This document shows positions 51,534 to 60,616 of a DNA stretch of 64,000 bases, piece by piece. The stretch is from JAUIET01 sp039111475. Lineage in GTDB: Bacteria > Pseudomonadota > Gammaproteobacteria > Pseudomonadales > JAUIET01. Position 1 is the first letter of the stretch. The number at the start of each line of letters is the position of its first letter. Both the position numbers and the translations under genes were made by a program. The notes beneath the pieces were generated by a model. It was given only the letters and a program-made list of their open reading frames with translations. It had not been told where the DNA came from and made no database searches. The DNA is taken from positions 48,231-112,230 of the forward strand of contig JBCCIP010000016.1 in NCBI GenBank assembly GCA_039111475.1, in the 5' to 3' direction.

Positions 51534-51956
51534 CTATCGAATGCTGACTACGATATTCAGCCCAGTGATTGTCTTACCTGCAGGCGGGTCTGGCAACTGA
51601 GGCCATACGCACGCATCGGCCGGGAAGTCAGTCAAATCTCCAGTAACTTCGTTGTAGAAATGATGATGGTTGCTGGTATTTGTATCGAACCAGGTCACAC
51701 CTGACTCTGTGATCAACCTTCGCAATAGTTGTTTGTCGGTGAATTGGTTTAGTGTGTTGTATACGGTCGCTAAAGATACCCGAATGCCGTTATCCCGCGC
51801 TTCAAGGTGAAGGTTTTCTGGAGTAACGTGCCGGTCACCATTGCCGCACAGTAATTGCAGAAGTTCAAGTCGCTGCCTGGTCGGGCGCAGGCCAACCTGC
51901 TTTAGCTGATTCGTTAGTGTATTATCTGGCTCATCCCGGTTCATTGCAGACCTCAC
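51534..51956 (-). CDS. Fur-family regulator, Irr-like
   Basis: 140-aa (or 136-aa from ATG 51944) Fur-superfamily repressor. The N-terminal HTH has LRPTRQRLELLQLL and VSLATVYNTLNQF. The regulatory metal site includes NHHHFYNE near 108-115, the HHH that in Irr also binds haem. There are no CxxC pairs, so the structural zinc site of Fur, PerR and Zur is missing, as in Irr. It lies on the same strand upstream of rubrerythrin with a palindromic site between, and probably responds to iron, haem or peroxide; effector unproven. Confidence 0.9.
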   Translation of the reverse strand: MRSAMNRDEPDNTLTNQLKQVGLRPTRQRLELLQLLCGNGDRHVTPENLHLEARDNGIRVSLATVYNTLNQFTDKQLLRRLITESGVTWFDTNTSNHHHFYNEVTGDLTDFPADACVWPQLPDPPAGKTITGLNIVVSIR

Positions 51957-52032
51957 TGCTCAGACGATTTCGCTAAAATAGCAATCCGAGTATACACCGC
52001 CCCGAACTACTGGCAAAAACCAATGCCCGGCG

Positions 52033-54051
52033 CTATTCATGTTCTGCCAGCAATTGCAAAAACCGCGCTTCATCATACACTTCAATACCCAGCTTCTCGG
52101 CCTTGTTTAATTTGGAACCGGCTTTTTCACCCGCAATGACCGCCGACGTCTTGGGGGACACCGACCCAGATACCTTGGCACCCAAATCCCGCAGCCTTTG
52201 TTTTGCTTGATCTCTGCTCATATTCTCCAGACTACCGGTAAGCACATAGGTTTGCCCTTCCAGCGGCAAATCCGCTCGAATAAGAATTTCGTGTTCATCC
52301 CAGCAAACGCCAGTTTGAATTAGCTCACGCATGACTCTTGTATTGTCCGAATTGGCAAAAAACTCAAGAATATTATGCGCGACCACTGGACCTACGTCGT
52401 CCACTTCTAAAAGTTGCTCGTCAGTGGCCATCAATATTGCATCGAGATTACCGAAATGGCTGGCCAAGGTGGCGGCCGTAGTTTCTCCGACTTCGCGAAT
52501 ACCTAAGGCATAAAGAAATCGACTCAACGAGGTTTGCTTGCTTAATTCTATTGCGTTCAAAAGATTGTTTGCAGACTTGCTGGCCATTCTGTCAAGGCCC
52601 AACAGCTCAGACTCCTGCAAGGTGAACAAATCGGAAGCGGAATGCAATAACTCCGCATCTACCATTTGTTCAATCAATTTGTCACCAAGGCCATCGATGT
52701 CCATAGCGCGTCGGGATGCGAAATGCTTTAGCGCCTGCTTTCTTTGTGCTGCACATACCAAACCACCCGTACACCGGTACGCTGCGGCGTCTTCCTCACG
52801 AACCACCGCAGACCCACATTCGGGGCACGCAGACGGCGGTTTTACTTTGCGCGTGCCCTTTTTTCGTTTCGCAGACACCACTTGAACTATTTGTGGAATC
52901 ACATCTCCGGCGCGTCGCACAACTACCGTATCACCCGCGCGCGCATCCAGGCGCTCAACTTCGTCCATGTTGTGCAGTGTTGCATTGCTCACCGTAACAC
53001 CACCCACAAATACGGGCTCAAGCCTGGCGACGGGAGTCACCGCGCCTGTACGACCAACCTGAAACTCTACGCTCTCCAGTATGGTCATTTCTTCCTGGGC
53101 GGGAAATTTGTGTGCTGTTGCCCAACGCGGAGCTCTTGAGACAAATCCCAGAGTTTTCTGCAAAGCAATATCGTCAACCTTGTAGACTATGCCATCAATT
53201 TCATAAGGCAGCTGATCGCGCTTAGCTTGCAACGCCTGGTAGTAAGAAAAACACTGTTGTGCACCACTGGCCTGCCTTACTTCGGGGTTGATTTTGAAGC
53301 CCAATGTTTTCAAATACGCCAACCCTTCGAACTGGCCGCCAGGTTCCTCGCCACCCTCAATTAGTCCTATTGAGTAACAATACATATCCAACGGTCTTTG
53401 CGCTGTCAGTGAGGAGTCCAGTTGCCGCAGGCTGCCGGCCGCTGCATTTCGAGGATTCACAAATGGTTTCTCACCGCTTTCGGCTGCCAGCTGATTGAAC
53501 GCATGGAAACCCTGCAAAGGCATAAAAATCTCGCCTCGAATTTCGAGGCGTTGCGGGAACGACCCCGCCAATTTCAAGGGCACCGACGCTATAGTGCGCA
53601 CATTTGCCGAGATGTCTTCGCCACGACGGCCATCACCTCGTGTCGCAGCCCTGACGAAACTGCCTCGTTCATAAAGCAAGCTCACAGCAATGCCATCAAG
53701 TTTAGGCTCGCATGTGAAGTTTATACTCTCTTCTGAGTCCAAGCGTTCCTGCAACCGCTGCTCGAAGGCAATAAGTTCGTCTTCGCTAAACACATTGTCT
53801 AACGACAACATCGGAACCAGATGCTCAACTGAAGTGAATTTATCAAGAATGGGTGAACCCACTCGCTGGCTAGGCGAATTGGCGTCAAACAGTTCCGGGT
53901 GTTGCGCTTCTAGGTTTTGCAGTTCACGCAGTAGCCTATCGTATTCAGCGTCGGGGATATCAGGTGCATCAAGTACATGGTATAGGTGATTGTGATGATG
54001 CAGCTGTTCTCGCAGCTCCTGCACGCGTAAGACCGCGGGTGTTTCAGGCAT
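52033..54051 (-). CDS. ligA: NAD-dependent DNA ligase LigA
   Basis: Essential ligase sealing nicks during replication and repair with NAD+. The 672 aa match the family. The adenylated lysine is in CEPKLDGIAVS (near 119). The OB fold and a zinc finger CPECGSA (near 414) with CTGGLVCAAQ follow, then four HhH motifs and a C-terminal BRCT domain (VLTGSLENMSRDQAK near 605). It follows zipA in the common order zipA-ligA. A short hairpin lies just before the ATG. Confidence 0.98.
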   Translation of the reverse strand: MPETPAVLRVQELREQLHHHNHLYHVLDAPDIPDAEYDRLLRELQNLEAQHPELFDANSPSQRVGSPILDKFTSVEHLVPMLSLDNVFSEDELIAFEQRLQERLDSEESINFTCEPKLDGIAVSLLYERGSFVRAATRGDGRRGEDISANVRTIASVPLKLAGSFPQRLEIRGEIFMPLQGFHAFNQLAAESGEKPFVNPRNAAAGSLRQLDSSLTAQRPLDMYCYSIGLIEGGEEPGGQFEGLAYLKTLGFKINPEVRQASGAQQCFSYYQALQAKRDQLPYEIDGIVYKVDDIALQKTLGFVSRAPRWATAHKFPAQEEMTILESVEFQVGRTGAVTPVARLEPVFVGGVTVSNATLHNMDEVERLDARAGDTVVVRRAGDVIPQIVQVVSAKRKKGTRKVKPPSACPECGSAVVREEDAAAYRCTGGLVCAAQRKQALKHFASRRAMDIDGLGDKLIEQMVDAELLHSASDLFTLQESELLGLDRMASKSANNLLNAIELSKQTSLSRFLYALGIREVGETTAATLASHFGNLDAILMATDEQLLEVDDVGPVVAHNILEFFANSDNTRVMRELIQTGVCWDEHEILIRADLPLEGQTYVLTGSLENMSRDQAKQRLRDLGAKVSGSVSPKTSAVIAGEKAGSKLNKAEKLGIEVYDEARFLQLLAEHE

Positions 54052-54056
54052 GTATT

Positions 54057-54078
54057 TTTACTCGGAAGCTCGAGTAAA
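54057..54078. promoter_or_regulatory. Hairpin just upstream of the ligA start
   Basis: TTTACTCG (54057-54064) and CGAGTAAA (54071-54078), 8-base perfect arms with a 6-base loop, 6 bases before the ligA ATG on the minus strand. The arm includes the only GAG near the start, so folding may limit ribosome access. No T run follows. Confidence 0.5.
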
Positions 54079-54090
54079 GATAGTGAAGTT

Positions 54091-55074
54091 TTAGACAGAC
54101 ATCGTCAACTGTCTGCGCTCGAATTCCTGAACCCTGGCTCTATAGTGCTCCAAAGTTTGTCCGGTCATTGCGCTACGCGCCTCATCTTTGAGTTCGCCGT
54201 CCAAATTTCTCGCGATGCACTTGGCAGTTTCCACCATGTAATCAAACGCTTTCAAAGGATCTTCTGGTCCAGGCAAGCTGATAAAGAAACAAATTCCCGG
54301 TGTTTGAAACGACTCAATGGTATTCAGATCAAAGGTGCCAGGCTCACTGATATTGGCCATGCTGAACTGCACAGGGCCGGTGCCGTTCTTGTACTCGTGG
54401 CGGTGAAAAATACTGCGCTTCCCAAACCTCAAATCGCAGGCGAGTAATATTTGCAAAAGATCGGCACCATTAAAACCAGCGTCATTTTTGGCAAGGACAT
54501 AGACGGCCAGGAACTCGTCGAAATATTCAACTGTTGGCTGTGGCGCGCGACCGCTGCGGAAGCTTGTAACACTTTCGGCAGGCGTTTTGCTACTTGCATC
54601 TTTCGTCGTAGTGTCGGAGGCCTTGTCAAGTAATGCTGCTGCCGCTTCGTCATTGGCAGACCATGCAGATTCCAACAATTCTATGTCAACCGCTTCGCCT
54701 ATACTTGGTTCAATACGAGCCGCATCTGGCGTCACCTGACTCGGGCTCACATTTGCCGCGAGCGACTGTCGAATCTTGCCTTCCGCGCTGCCCTTGACCC
54801 TCGAACTATTTTTGGCATTGCTTGATTTTTGTGCTGGCCGGGAAACTGGACTTTGGCTGCTTGTTTCTGATGAAGCCACAACTCTAGGTTTGCTGACTTC
54901 ACGATCAACTGGATCTACGTAGGAATCTTCATCGTACACACCACCGCCCATTTTAAAGGCAACTCGTATGTGATTGCGCCGTTCCGCACGCATTTTTCGG
55001 ATACCGTCCAGCAGTACTGCAACCAACAGAAGGACCCCAATTACGATCATCCATTCGCGTATGCCGAGTTCCAC
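54091..55074 (-). CDS. zipA: Cell division protein ZipA
   Basis: Inner-membrane anchor of FtsZ in the divisome. At 327 aa it has the standard order: an N-terminal membrane helix (about 7-25, EWMIVIGVLLLVAVLLDGI), a long linker rich in Ser, Pro and charged residues (60-190) and a C-terminal FtsZ-binding domain (about 190-320). That domain holds LAVYVLAKNDAGFNGADLLQIL and GTFDLNTIESFQTPGICFF. The start is GTG with a weak ribosome site. Between smc and ligA, as in many gammaproteobacteria. A hairpin precedes the gene. Confidence 0.95.
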   Translation of the reverse strand: MELGIREWMIVIGVLLLVAVLLDGIRKMRAERRNHIRVAFKMGGGVYDEDSYVDPVDREVSKPRVVASSETSSQSPVSRPAQKSSNAKNSSRVKGSAEGKIRQSLAANVSPSQVTPDAARIEPSIGEAVDIELLESAWSANDEAAAALLDKASDTTTKDASSKTPAESVTSFRSGRAPQPTVEYFDEFLAVYVLAKNDAGFNGADLLQILLACDLRFGKRSIFHRHEYKNGTGPVQFSMANISEPGTFDLNTIESFQTPGICFFISLPGPEDPLKAFDYMVETAKCIARNLDGELKDEARSAMTGQTLEHYRARVQEFERRQLTMSV

Positions 55075-55081
55075 TTGATGC

Positions 55082-55120
55082 TAAGCCTCTGTTAAGCGCC
55101 TATAGGCTATAAGAGGCTTA
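55082..55120. promoter_or_regulatory. Inverted repeat in the smc-zipA gap
   Basis: TAAGCCTCT (55082-55090) and AGAGGCTTA (55112-55120) are perfect 9-base arms. The 21-base loop contains a further palindrome, GCCTATAGGC. On the minus strand it falls 8 bases before the zipA start. No T run, so a leader structure or RNA-processing site is more likely than a terminator. Confidence 0.5.
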
Positions 55121-55166
55121 TGCTAATCCAAATCTTCGCTTGGCTGCAGTGATTAAGCGGTGAATA

Positions 55167-58100
55167 TTACACAGCGGCGAGTTGTACTGCTTCATCTACA
55201 TCAACAGTCACCAGGCGAGAGACGCCCGCTTCGTGCATGGTGACGCCCATCAACTGTTTCGCCATCTCCATCGCTATTTTATTGTGAGAAATGTAGACAA
55301 ATTGAATAGTCTTGGACATTTCTTCAACCATTCGTGCATAACGTGCCACATTGGCATCGTCCAGCGGGGCATCAACCTCGTCGAGCATACAGAATGGTGC
55401 GGGACGCAACTGAAAGATAGAAAACACCAGGGCAATGGCTGTCAGCGCTTTTTCACCGCCTGATAGCAAATGAATCGTACTGTTTCGTTTGCCCGGTGGT
55501 CTGGCCATGATTGCGATACCGGTATCAAGCAAATCCTCGCCCGTCATCTCAAGATATGCGTGCCCACCGCCAAAGACGCGCGGAAACAGTTCACCCAAGC
55601 CCTTGTTGATCGCGTCAAAAGTATCTTTAAAGCGGCTCCGCGTCTCTTTATCGATTTTTCGGATCGCATTTTCAAGCGTAGAGAGCGCAGCCTGCAGCTC
55701 ATCGTTCTGCGCGTCCAGATAGGTCTTGCGCTCTAATTGTTGATCATACTCTTCAATAGCAGCGAGATTAATGGCGCCCAAGCGCTGGATTCGGTTACCT
55801 ACGCGCTCCAGTTGCTGCTGCCATTCCGACAATTCAGCGTCGTTCGGCAGACCTGAGATAACTTGCTGCAGATCATGCTGACTTTCTTGCAGCTGTTCAA
55901 CCAAACCTTCCTGACGAACCTGCAAGGTCTGGGTTTTGAGGCGCATTTGCTCCAGCTCCCCTCGTTGCTTCTGCGAAGATTGCTCAGCAGTCTGGCGCTT
56001 TTCATCCAGCTCACGCATGGCCGATTCAGCTTCTTCCAAAGAGCGTCTGGCGGCATTGAGTTCCTCCTCCACTGACAAACGTTGCTCCAGTTTAGCTTCC
56101 AACGCAGCAGTGCTTTCCTGCATAGGTGCTTCAGATTCTGCCAAAGCATCTCCCAGGCTGCTTTGCCTGCTACCCAGCTGTTCAATTTGTACATTCATGC
56201 GCGCAATAGATTGCTGCAGTGCGGTTATTCCTGAGCGCAAGGTTTGACACTTTATGGCTTTCTCGTGGTGCTGATCCTTACGCTGCCTTGACTGGTCGCG
56301 GGCCTGATCCAAATCGAAGCGCAATGCATCACGCTGGGTAAGCAGCTGATTTCGTTGCTCGTCATTGGCGGCCATTGCGTCGAGTGCTTCGTTCAACTTT
56401 GAGCGAGCATCAGACAAGCGACTGCCTTCTTCATCGAACTGGCCTCGGTTGTCCAGCAATTCCGCTGTGGTTCTTTCCTTTCTCAGAGCAAACTCTTCCA
56501 GGCGAACGCGCTTGGCACTGATGCGCGCACGCGTCTCACCCTGAGCTCTGGCCGTATCCGCCAGGCGGCGTTGTTGATTATCCAATGTCTGCTCTTGATC
56601 TAGCAGATGACTGCCCAAATCGGACAAATCAGCCTGTAGAACTGTCTCTTTGCGCTCATTTTCTTCAACATCGAGCTGCAAGCTCTGCAACTCAGCCTGT
56701 CGCGCGATTACACCAGCCTTCGCGTCTTCATCCCGCGCAAGTCGCATCCAGCTGCGACCAAGCCAGATCCCGTCTCGGGTAATAATCGATTCGCCGTCGT
56801 TGAGCGACGCGCGCTGTTGCAGCGCCGCAGATAAATCTTCGGCAAGCAATACGCCATGCAAAAGTTCATGCATTCGCGCATCAACGTCTCCGCTTAGTTT
56901 GGCCAGTATGGTCGTATGATCTGATACTGCAACCACCGAGTTCGCGGCCGTCGAATGCTCCAGCAGCACAAGGCTGCCAGAATCAAGCGTTGCCAATTCT
57001 GCGGCATACTCGTCGATTGAGCTGACATCAACCGCTTGAAGATAACTGCCCAGCACGGTCTCCAACGCCGTTTCCCAGCCCGACTCAACGGCTATGGTTT
57101 CACCAAGGCGACTTGCGAAATTCAATCCTTTTTCCTGCAGCCATTCGGCCGTCGCAGTGTTTTTCTGTCCCAGAGCTGCTTGCTGTAAGGCCTCCAGTGA
57201 GGCTTGCTTGCCGCGCTGCGACTGCAATCGTGATCGCAGGCTACTGAGTTCGGAGTTGCGTTCTTGCACGCGTTGGCGCTTACCTTCAATGTCGTGCATC
57301 AACTGCTCGTTTTCAGCGGTCAGTTGCTGTACTGCAAGTTCTGCGGTCGCTAATGCCGAGTCCAGTTGCACTAAATCACGCTCGTCACCATCGGTCACCA
57401 AGCCGCTGCGTTCATGCTCAAGTTTTTCTATGCGTTGCTGCAAGCTGCCCTGTGATTGCTCGATATGCTTAATCCTGGACTGCTCCACTTCAGCCACCTG
57501 CGATGCCTTCGCCGCACCTTGGTTAAAATCGTCCCAGATATTTTGCCAGTCATGCATTTTTCCTTCAGTGGACTGCAATTGTTCTTGGGACTCTTGCTCC
57601 AATTGCTGTAATTCCTTGAGTTTTGGCTCAAGCAAGCCAAGCTCTTCGATATTACGGTCTAATGTTGTTTGATCTTGAGTTAACTCAAGATCAATCTCTT
57701 CTCGACTGCTCGAAATTTGCCGCAAATCAACGGTCAGTTGCTGTAAGCGATCCTTTTGATGAGCAATGGTTTGCTCAATGCGGGCGATATCAGCGCCCAA
57801 ACTGTAATAGCGGCTTTGGATTCCGTTAAAGGTCTCGTTGCAATCCGTTAGCTGCTGTCGATTCTTCTCAATGTCAGTATCAATTGCCCGCTGCTGTGCA
57901 ATACCGGCTTCCAGTTGCAGCTCGCCTTGCGTGATTAATTCGCGTTGTATCGCGTTCTCCGCTTCCAGTGATTGCCACTGCATGGCCTGAACCTGAGACT
58001 TTAGGCGTCGTTCGTCTATTTTGAACTCTTTGTATTTTGCCGCAGCCTCAGACTGGCGCTTTAAAGTACGCAGTTGTTTGTCCAGTTCTTCGCGAATATC

Positions 58101-58685
58101 TTCAAGCCGAGAAAGATTCTCACGTGTCTGGCGAATACGATTTTCGGTCTCACGGCGCCGTTCTCTGTACTTGGAGATTCCTGCGGCTTCTTCTACATAC
58201 ACTCGAAGCTCTTCGGGCTTGGCATCAATCAACCGGGAGATCATGCCCTGTTCTATGATGGCGTAACTGCGCGGCCCTAAGCCTGTACCTAGAAAGATGT
58301 CAGTAATATCACGGCGACGACACTTGGTGCCGTTCAGGTAGTACTGAGAGGTGCCTTCTCTGATGACTTTTCGGCGAATTGAAATTTCGTTGTATCGGGC
58401 TAAATCGCCAGTCAAACGTGTATCAGTATTATCAAACACCAATTCAATCGAGGCTTGGCCTATTGGCTTGCGGGCTGACGAGCCATTAAAAATAACGTCG
58501 GCCATTGATTCGCCACGCAAGTTCTTGGCTGAGCTTTCGCCCATCACCCAACGAACGGCATCGATGATATTGGATTTGCCGCAGCCATTAGGGCCAACGA
58601 TCGCACATAAATTGCTGGGGAACTGCACTGTTGTCGGGTCCACAAAGGTTTTGAACCCGGCCAGTTTGATACACTTTAACCGCAT
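55167..58685 (-). CDS. smc: Chromosome segregation ATPase SMC
   Basis: Condensin ATPase that organises and segregates the chromosome. The 1172 aa show the full architecture: Walker A GPNGCGKSN near 32, two long coiled coils (about 170-500 and 660-1010), a hinge near 510-640, and a C-terminal head with signature LLSGGEKALTAIA (near 1080) and Walker B FCMLDEVDAPLDD (near 1105). SMC with zipA and ligA is a common cluster. No ScpA or ScpB gene is in the window. Upstream AT-rich DNA includes TATAAT at about 58715-58720 on the minus strand. Confidence 0.97.
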   Translation of the reverse strand: MRLKCIKLAGFKTFVDPTTVQFPSNLCAIVGPNGCGKSNIIDAVRWVMGESSAKNLRGESMADVIFNGSSARKPIGQASIELVFDNTDTRLTGDLARYNEISIRRKVIREGTSQYYLNGTKCRRRDITDIFLGTGLGPRSYAIIEQGMISRLIDAKPEELRVYVEEAAGISKYRERRRETENRIRQTRENLSRLEDIREELDKQLRTLKRQSEAAAKYKEFKIDERRLKSQVQAMQWQSLEAENAIQRELITQGELQLEAGIAQQRAIDTDIEKNRQQLTDCNETFNGIQSRYYSLGADIARIEQTIAHQKDRLQQLTVDLRQISSSREEIDLELTQDQTTLDRNIEELGLLEPKLKELQQLEQESQEQLQSTEGKMHDWQNIWDDFNQGAAKASQVAEVEQSRIKHIEQSQGSLQQRIEKLEHERSGLVTDGDERDLVQLDSALATAELAVQQLTAENEQLMHDIEGKRQRVQERNSELSSLRSRLQSQRGKQASLEALQQAALGQKNTATAEWLQEKGLNFASRLGETIAVESGWETALETVLGSYLQAVDVSSIDEYAAELATLDSGSLVLLEHSTAANSVVAVSDHTTILAKLSGDVDARMHELLHGVLLAEDLSAALQQRASLNDGESIITRDGIWLGRSWMRLARDEDAKAGVIARQAELQSLQLDVEENERKETVLQADLSDLGSHLLDQEQTLDNQQRRLADTARAQGETRARISAKRVRLEEFALRKERTTAELLDNRGQFDEEGSRLSDARSKLNEALDAMAANDEQRNQLLTQRDALRFDLDQARDQSRQRKDQHHEKAIKCQTLRSGITALQQSIARMNVQIEQLGSRQSSLGDALAESEAPMQESTAALEAKLEQRLSVEEELNAARRSLEEAESAMRELDEKRQTAEQSSQKQRGELEQMRLKTQTLQVRQEGLVEQLQESQHDLQQVISGLPNDAELSEWQQQLERVGNRIQRLGAINLAAIEEYDQQLERKTYLDAQNDELQAALSTLENAIRKIDKETRSRFKDTFDAINKGLGELFPRVFGGGHAYLEMTGEDLLDTGIAIMARPPGKRNSTIHLLSGGEKALTAIALVFSIFQLRPAPFCMLDEVDAPLDDANVARYARMVEEMSKTIQFVYISHNKIAMEMAKQLMGVTMHEAGVSRLVTVDVDEAVQLAAV

Positions 58686-58808
58686 ACTTTACTTAAACTT
58701 TATTTCTTAACTGATTGAATTATATAGAAAAAATTCTAATTTCGCGCAAACAGTTTCAGCTCTGATCTGGAAGGCCAGTAGTGTATCTTGTTTGCCAGTT
58801 CGCGGGAA

Positions 58809-58840
58809 CCGATCAATGCTTATTCATTGCAATTGATCGG
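58809..58840. terminator. Hairpin at the end of the ccm operon, spanning the ccmI stop
   Basis: CCGATCAAT (58809-58817) and ATTGATCGG (58832-58840) are perfect 9-base arms; an inner CAATG/CATTG pair offers an alternative fold. The ccmI TGA (58824-58826) lies in the loop. It may end or protect the ccm transcript, though no T run follows on the minus strand. Confidence 0.5.
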
Positions 58841-60077
58841 AGACATGCAGGCTTACGGGTGCGGTTATCGAGTCCCGTTTTAGGGCACCAGAACTCGCCT
58901 GCCAATCGCCTTTCCGAGCGCTTGCACTGCCCGACAAAGACACCCTGGCCAGCAACTCAATTTCTTCAAACATGGATAGCTTCATGGCTGGCATCATTGC
59001 CATGGCATCGGTTAATGTGACTGTTAGTGGCAGATCACCCAGTGTCTTTCTCGCAATTGCCAACGGCATTTTTGGCCCGCTGGCTGCGCGCGCATAAATA
59101 AACACAGCCGTGTTAGCGGGTAAACCAATATTCTGCGCAGCCGTGACCGACACCGTGACTTGAGGCCCTTGTTCACTGTCAGGCGCCACAGATACAACGC
59201 TGCTGCCATCGCCATTGGCCACTTTGTTAAGCTGTTCTTGGGCGCGCTGCCGTGCGGTGGATATGAGCTGGTATTGCTGGCTACCTGGTCGCAGGCCAGC
59301 CAGCAGTTGCGACCAGGCCCGCTCCGCAGCAGCAAAATCCCCTGTTTCAAATGCGTTCATGCCGACCAGACTTAAGGCTGTTCGTTGATGAGGGTTGATC
59401 GCGGTTGCGCGCTGCAAGGCTTGCGCGGCATCCGTACTCATCTTACGGCCCGCACTGAGATATAAGGCTTGTCCGTATTGGGCCCAAAGGTCTGCGTTTT
59501 CAGCATCAACTGTCAGCAGCTGTTGGTATGAAGAAACGGCCTCAGGGTAGCGCTGCAGTTCAGTCTGTATTTGAGCCTGCAGAAACAACCATCCTGGCTT
59601 GTCTTCATGTTGTTCGCCCAGTTGTGCAATTCTGGGTAACAGCTCAAGCAATTCACCGCGCCGTTGCTCAGTAGTCATCTCACTCGCAGCTGCGAAGCTA
59701 TCAATTTTTTGCTGTACCTCGAAAGCAGTAAGATACCCCAGCGATGAATAGATCCATACAGCAAACGCCAGTAACGAGACCGCCGCGATAAGCAGTGCTG
59801 GTCTGGCAACTGTCGAAGGTGTTGAGTGAGTATCCGCCCTAGCAATGCCGTTGAACTGCTTGAGAAGCTCCGACTCAATGGACTGAAATTGCTCCTTATC
59901 TATCAGGCCTTCATCGTGTTCTCGCTGCAACTCCGCCATTTGCTCTGCGAGAACCTGGCGATTGTAAGCCGCTCTGGCTGCGCCGCCGCTATGCCCGGTG
60001 GTTTTGCCTGAATGCAACAGCCATGGCAAAAGCACAAACACCAGGGCGGAGATGGCAAGCGTGCTGAAAACTGTCAC
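58824..60077 (-). CDS. ccmI: Cytochrome c maturation protein CcmI
   Basis: Chaperone that binds apocytochrome c in the periplasm and presents it to CcmF/CcmH. At 417 aa it has an N-terminal membrane helix (ISALVFVLLPWLLHS), a cytoplasmic leucine-zipper-like loop (RQVLAEQMAELQREHDEGLID), a second helix near 100 and TPR repeats near 150-260. A C-terminal periplasmic domain (about 300-415) follows. Starts with GTG overlapping the ccmH stop. Last gene of the operon. Confidence 0.93.
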   Translation of the reverse strand: MTVFSTLAISALVFVLLPWLLHSGKTTGHSGGAARAAYNRQVLAEQMAELQREHDEGLIDKEQFQSIESELLKQFNGIARADTHSTPSTVARPALLIAAVSLLAFAVWIYSSLGYLTAFEVQQKIDSFAAASEMTTEQRRGELLELLPRIAQLGEQHEDKPGWLFLQAQIQTELQRYPEAVSSYQQLLTVDAENADLWAQYGQALYLSAGRKMSTDAAQALQRATAINPHQRTALSLVGMNAFETGDFAAAERAWSQLLAGLRPGSQQYQLISTARQRAQEQLNKVANGDGSSVVSVAPDSEQGPQVTVSVTAAQNIGLPANTAVFIYARAASGPKMPLAIARKTLGDLPLTVTLTDAMAMMPAMKLSMFEEIELLARVSLSGSASARKGDWQASSGALKRDSITAPVSLHVSDQLQ

Positions 60078-60616
60078 TCGCGAGACAACTTATCGTGTTC
60101 TGCCTGAGCAGAGCCTGCGCCGTGGTGCACACCCAGCAACTCTTGTCTCACAGCGTCCAGTTCATCAGTTGATAAGCCCACCTCATCAATTTCAGCAGTC
60201 TGGCGTCTTACCATGGAGACAAGAATCACCAGGCCAAGTAGCAGTAACAAAATAGGCGTAAACCATAGCACTGAGGTTGCCTTATTTATTGGCGGCTCAT
60301 ACAAAATAAAATTACCGTAGCGACTTTTCATGAAATCAATAATCTGCTGATCGGTATAATCTTCGCTGATAAGCCTGTACAGCTCTCTACGCAAATCGGT
60401 TGATATACCCGCATTTGATCCATTCAGATTCTGGTTTTGACACATAGGGCATCGCAAAACTTTGGAAAAGTGCTGGTAACGCAGCCGTTCTGCATCCGTG
60501 CGAAAGTCAAATGGCATGATGGCGCTGGAGGAATCTTGAGCCGATACTTTGTCCGCCTGCACCACCGCCATCATTGCAGACACAGCAATAAGACTCGCAC
60601 AGATAAATTGTTTCAC
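60074..60616 (-). CDS. ccmH: Cytochrome c maturation protein CcmH (thioredoxin-like, short form)
   Basis: Membrane-anchored thiol oxidoreductase that reduces apocytochrome c cysteines for haem attachment. The 180 aa begin with a signal/anchor segment (LIAVSAMMAVVQA). The active-site C-x2-C is LRCPMCQNQNL. Then LRRELYRLI and KSRYGNFILYEPP follow, and a C-terminal membrane helix (WFTPILLLLLGLVILVSMV) lies near 105-125. Here CcmH and CcmI are separate, as in pseudomonads, not fused as in E. coli. GTG start overlapping ccmG stop. Confidence 0.95.
   Translation of the reverse strand: MKQFICASLIAVSAMMAVVQADKVSAQDSSSAIMPFDFRTDAERLRYQHFSKVLRCPMCQNQNLNGSNAGISTDLRRELYRLISEDYTDQQIIDFMKSRYGNFILYEPPINKATSVLWFTPILLLLLGLVILVSMVRRQTAEIDEVGLSTDELDAVRQELLGVHHGAGSAQAEHDKLSRE

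Noticed and set aside
57094..57672. 192-aa Ser/Cys-rich open frame antisense to smc
   Set aside because: Antisense to the coiled coil of smc; its composition is the mirror of Gln/Ala/Glu-rich codons.
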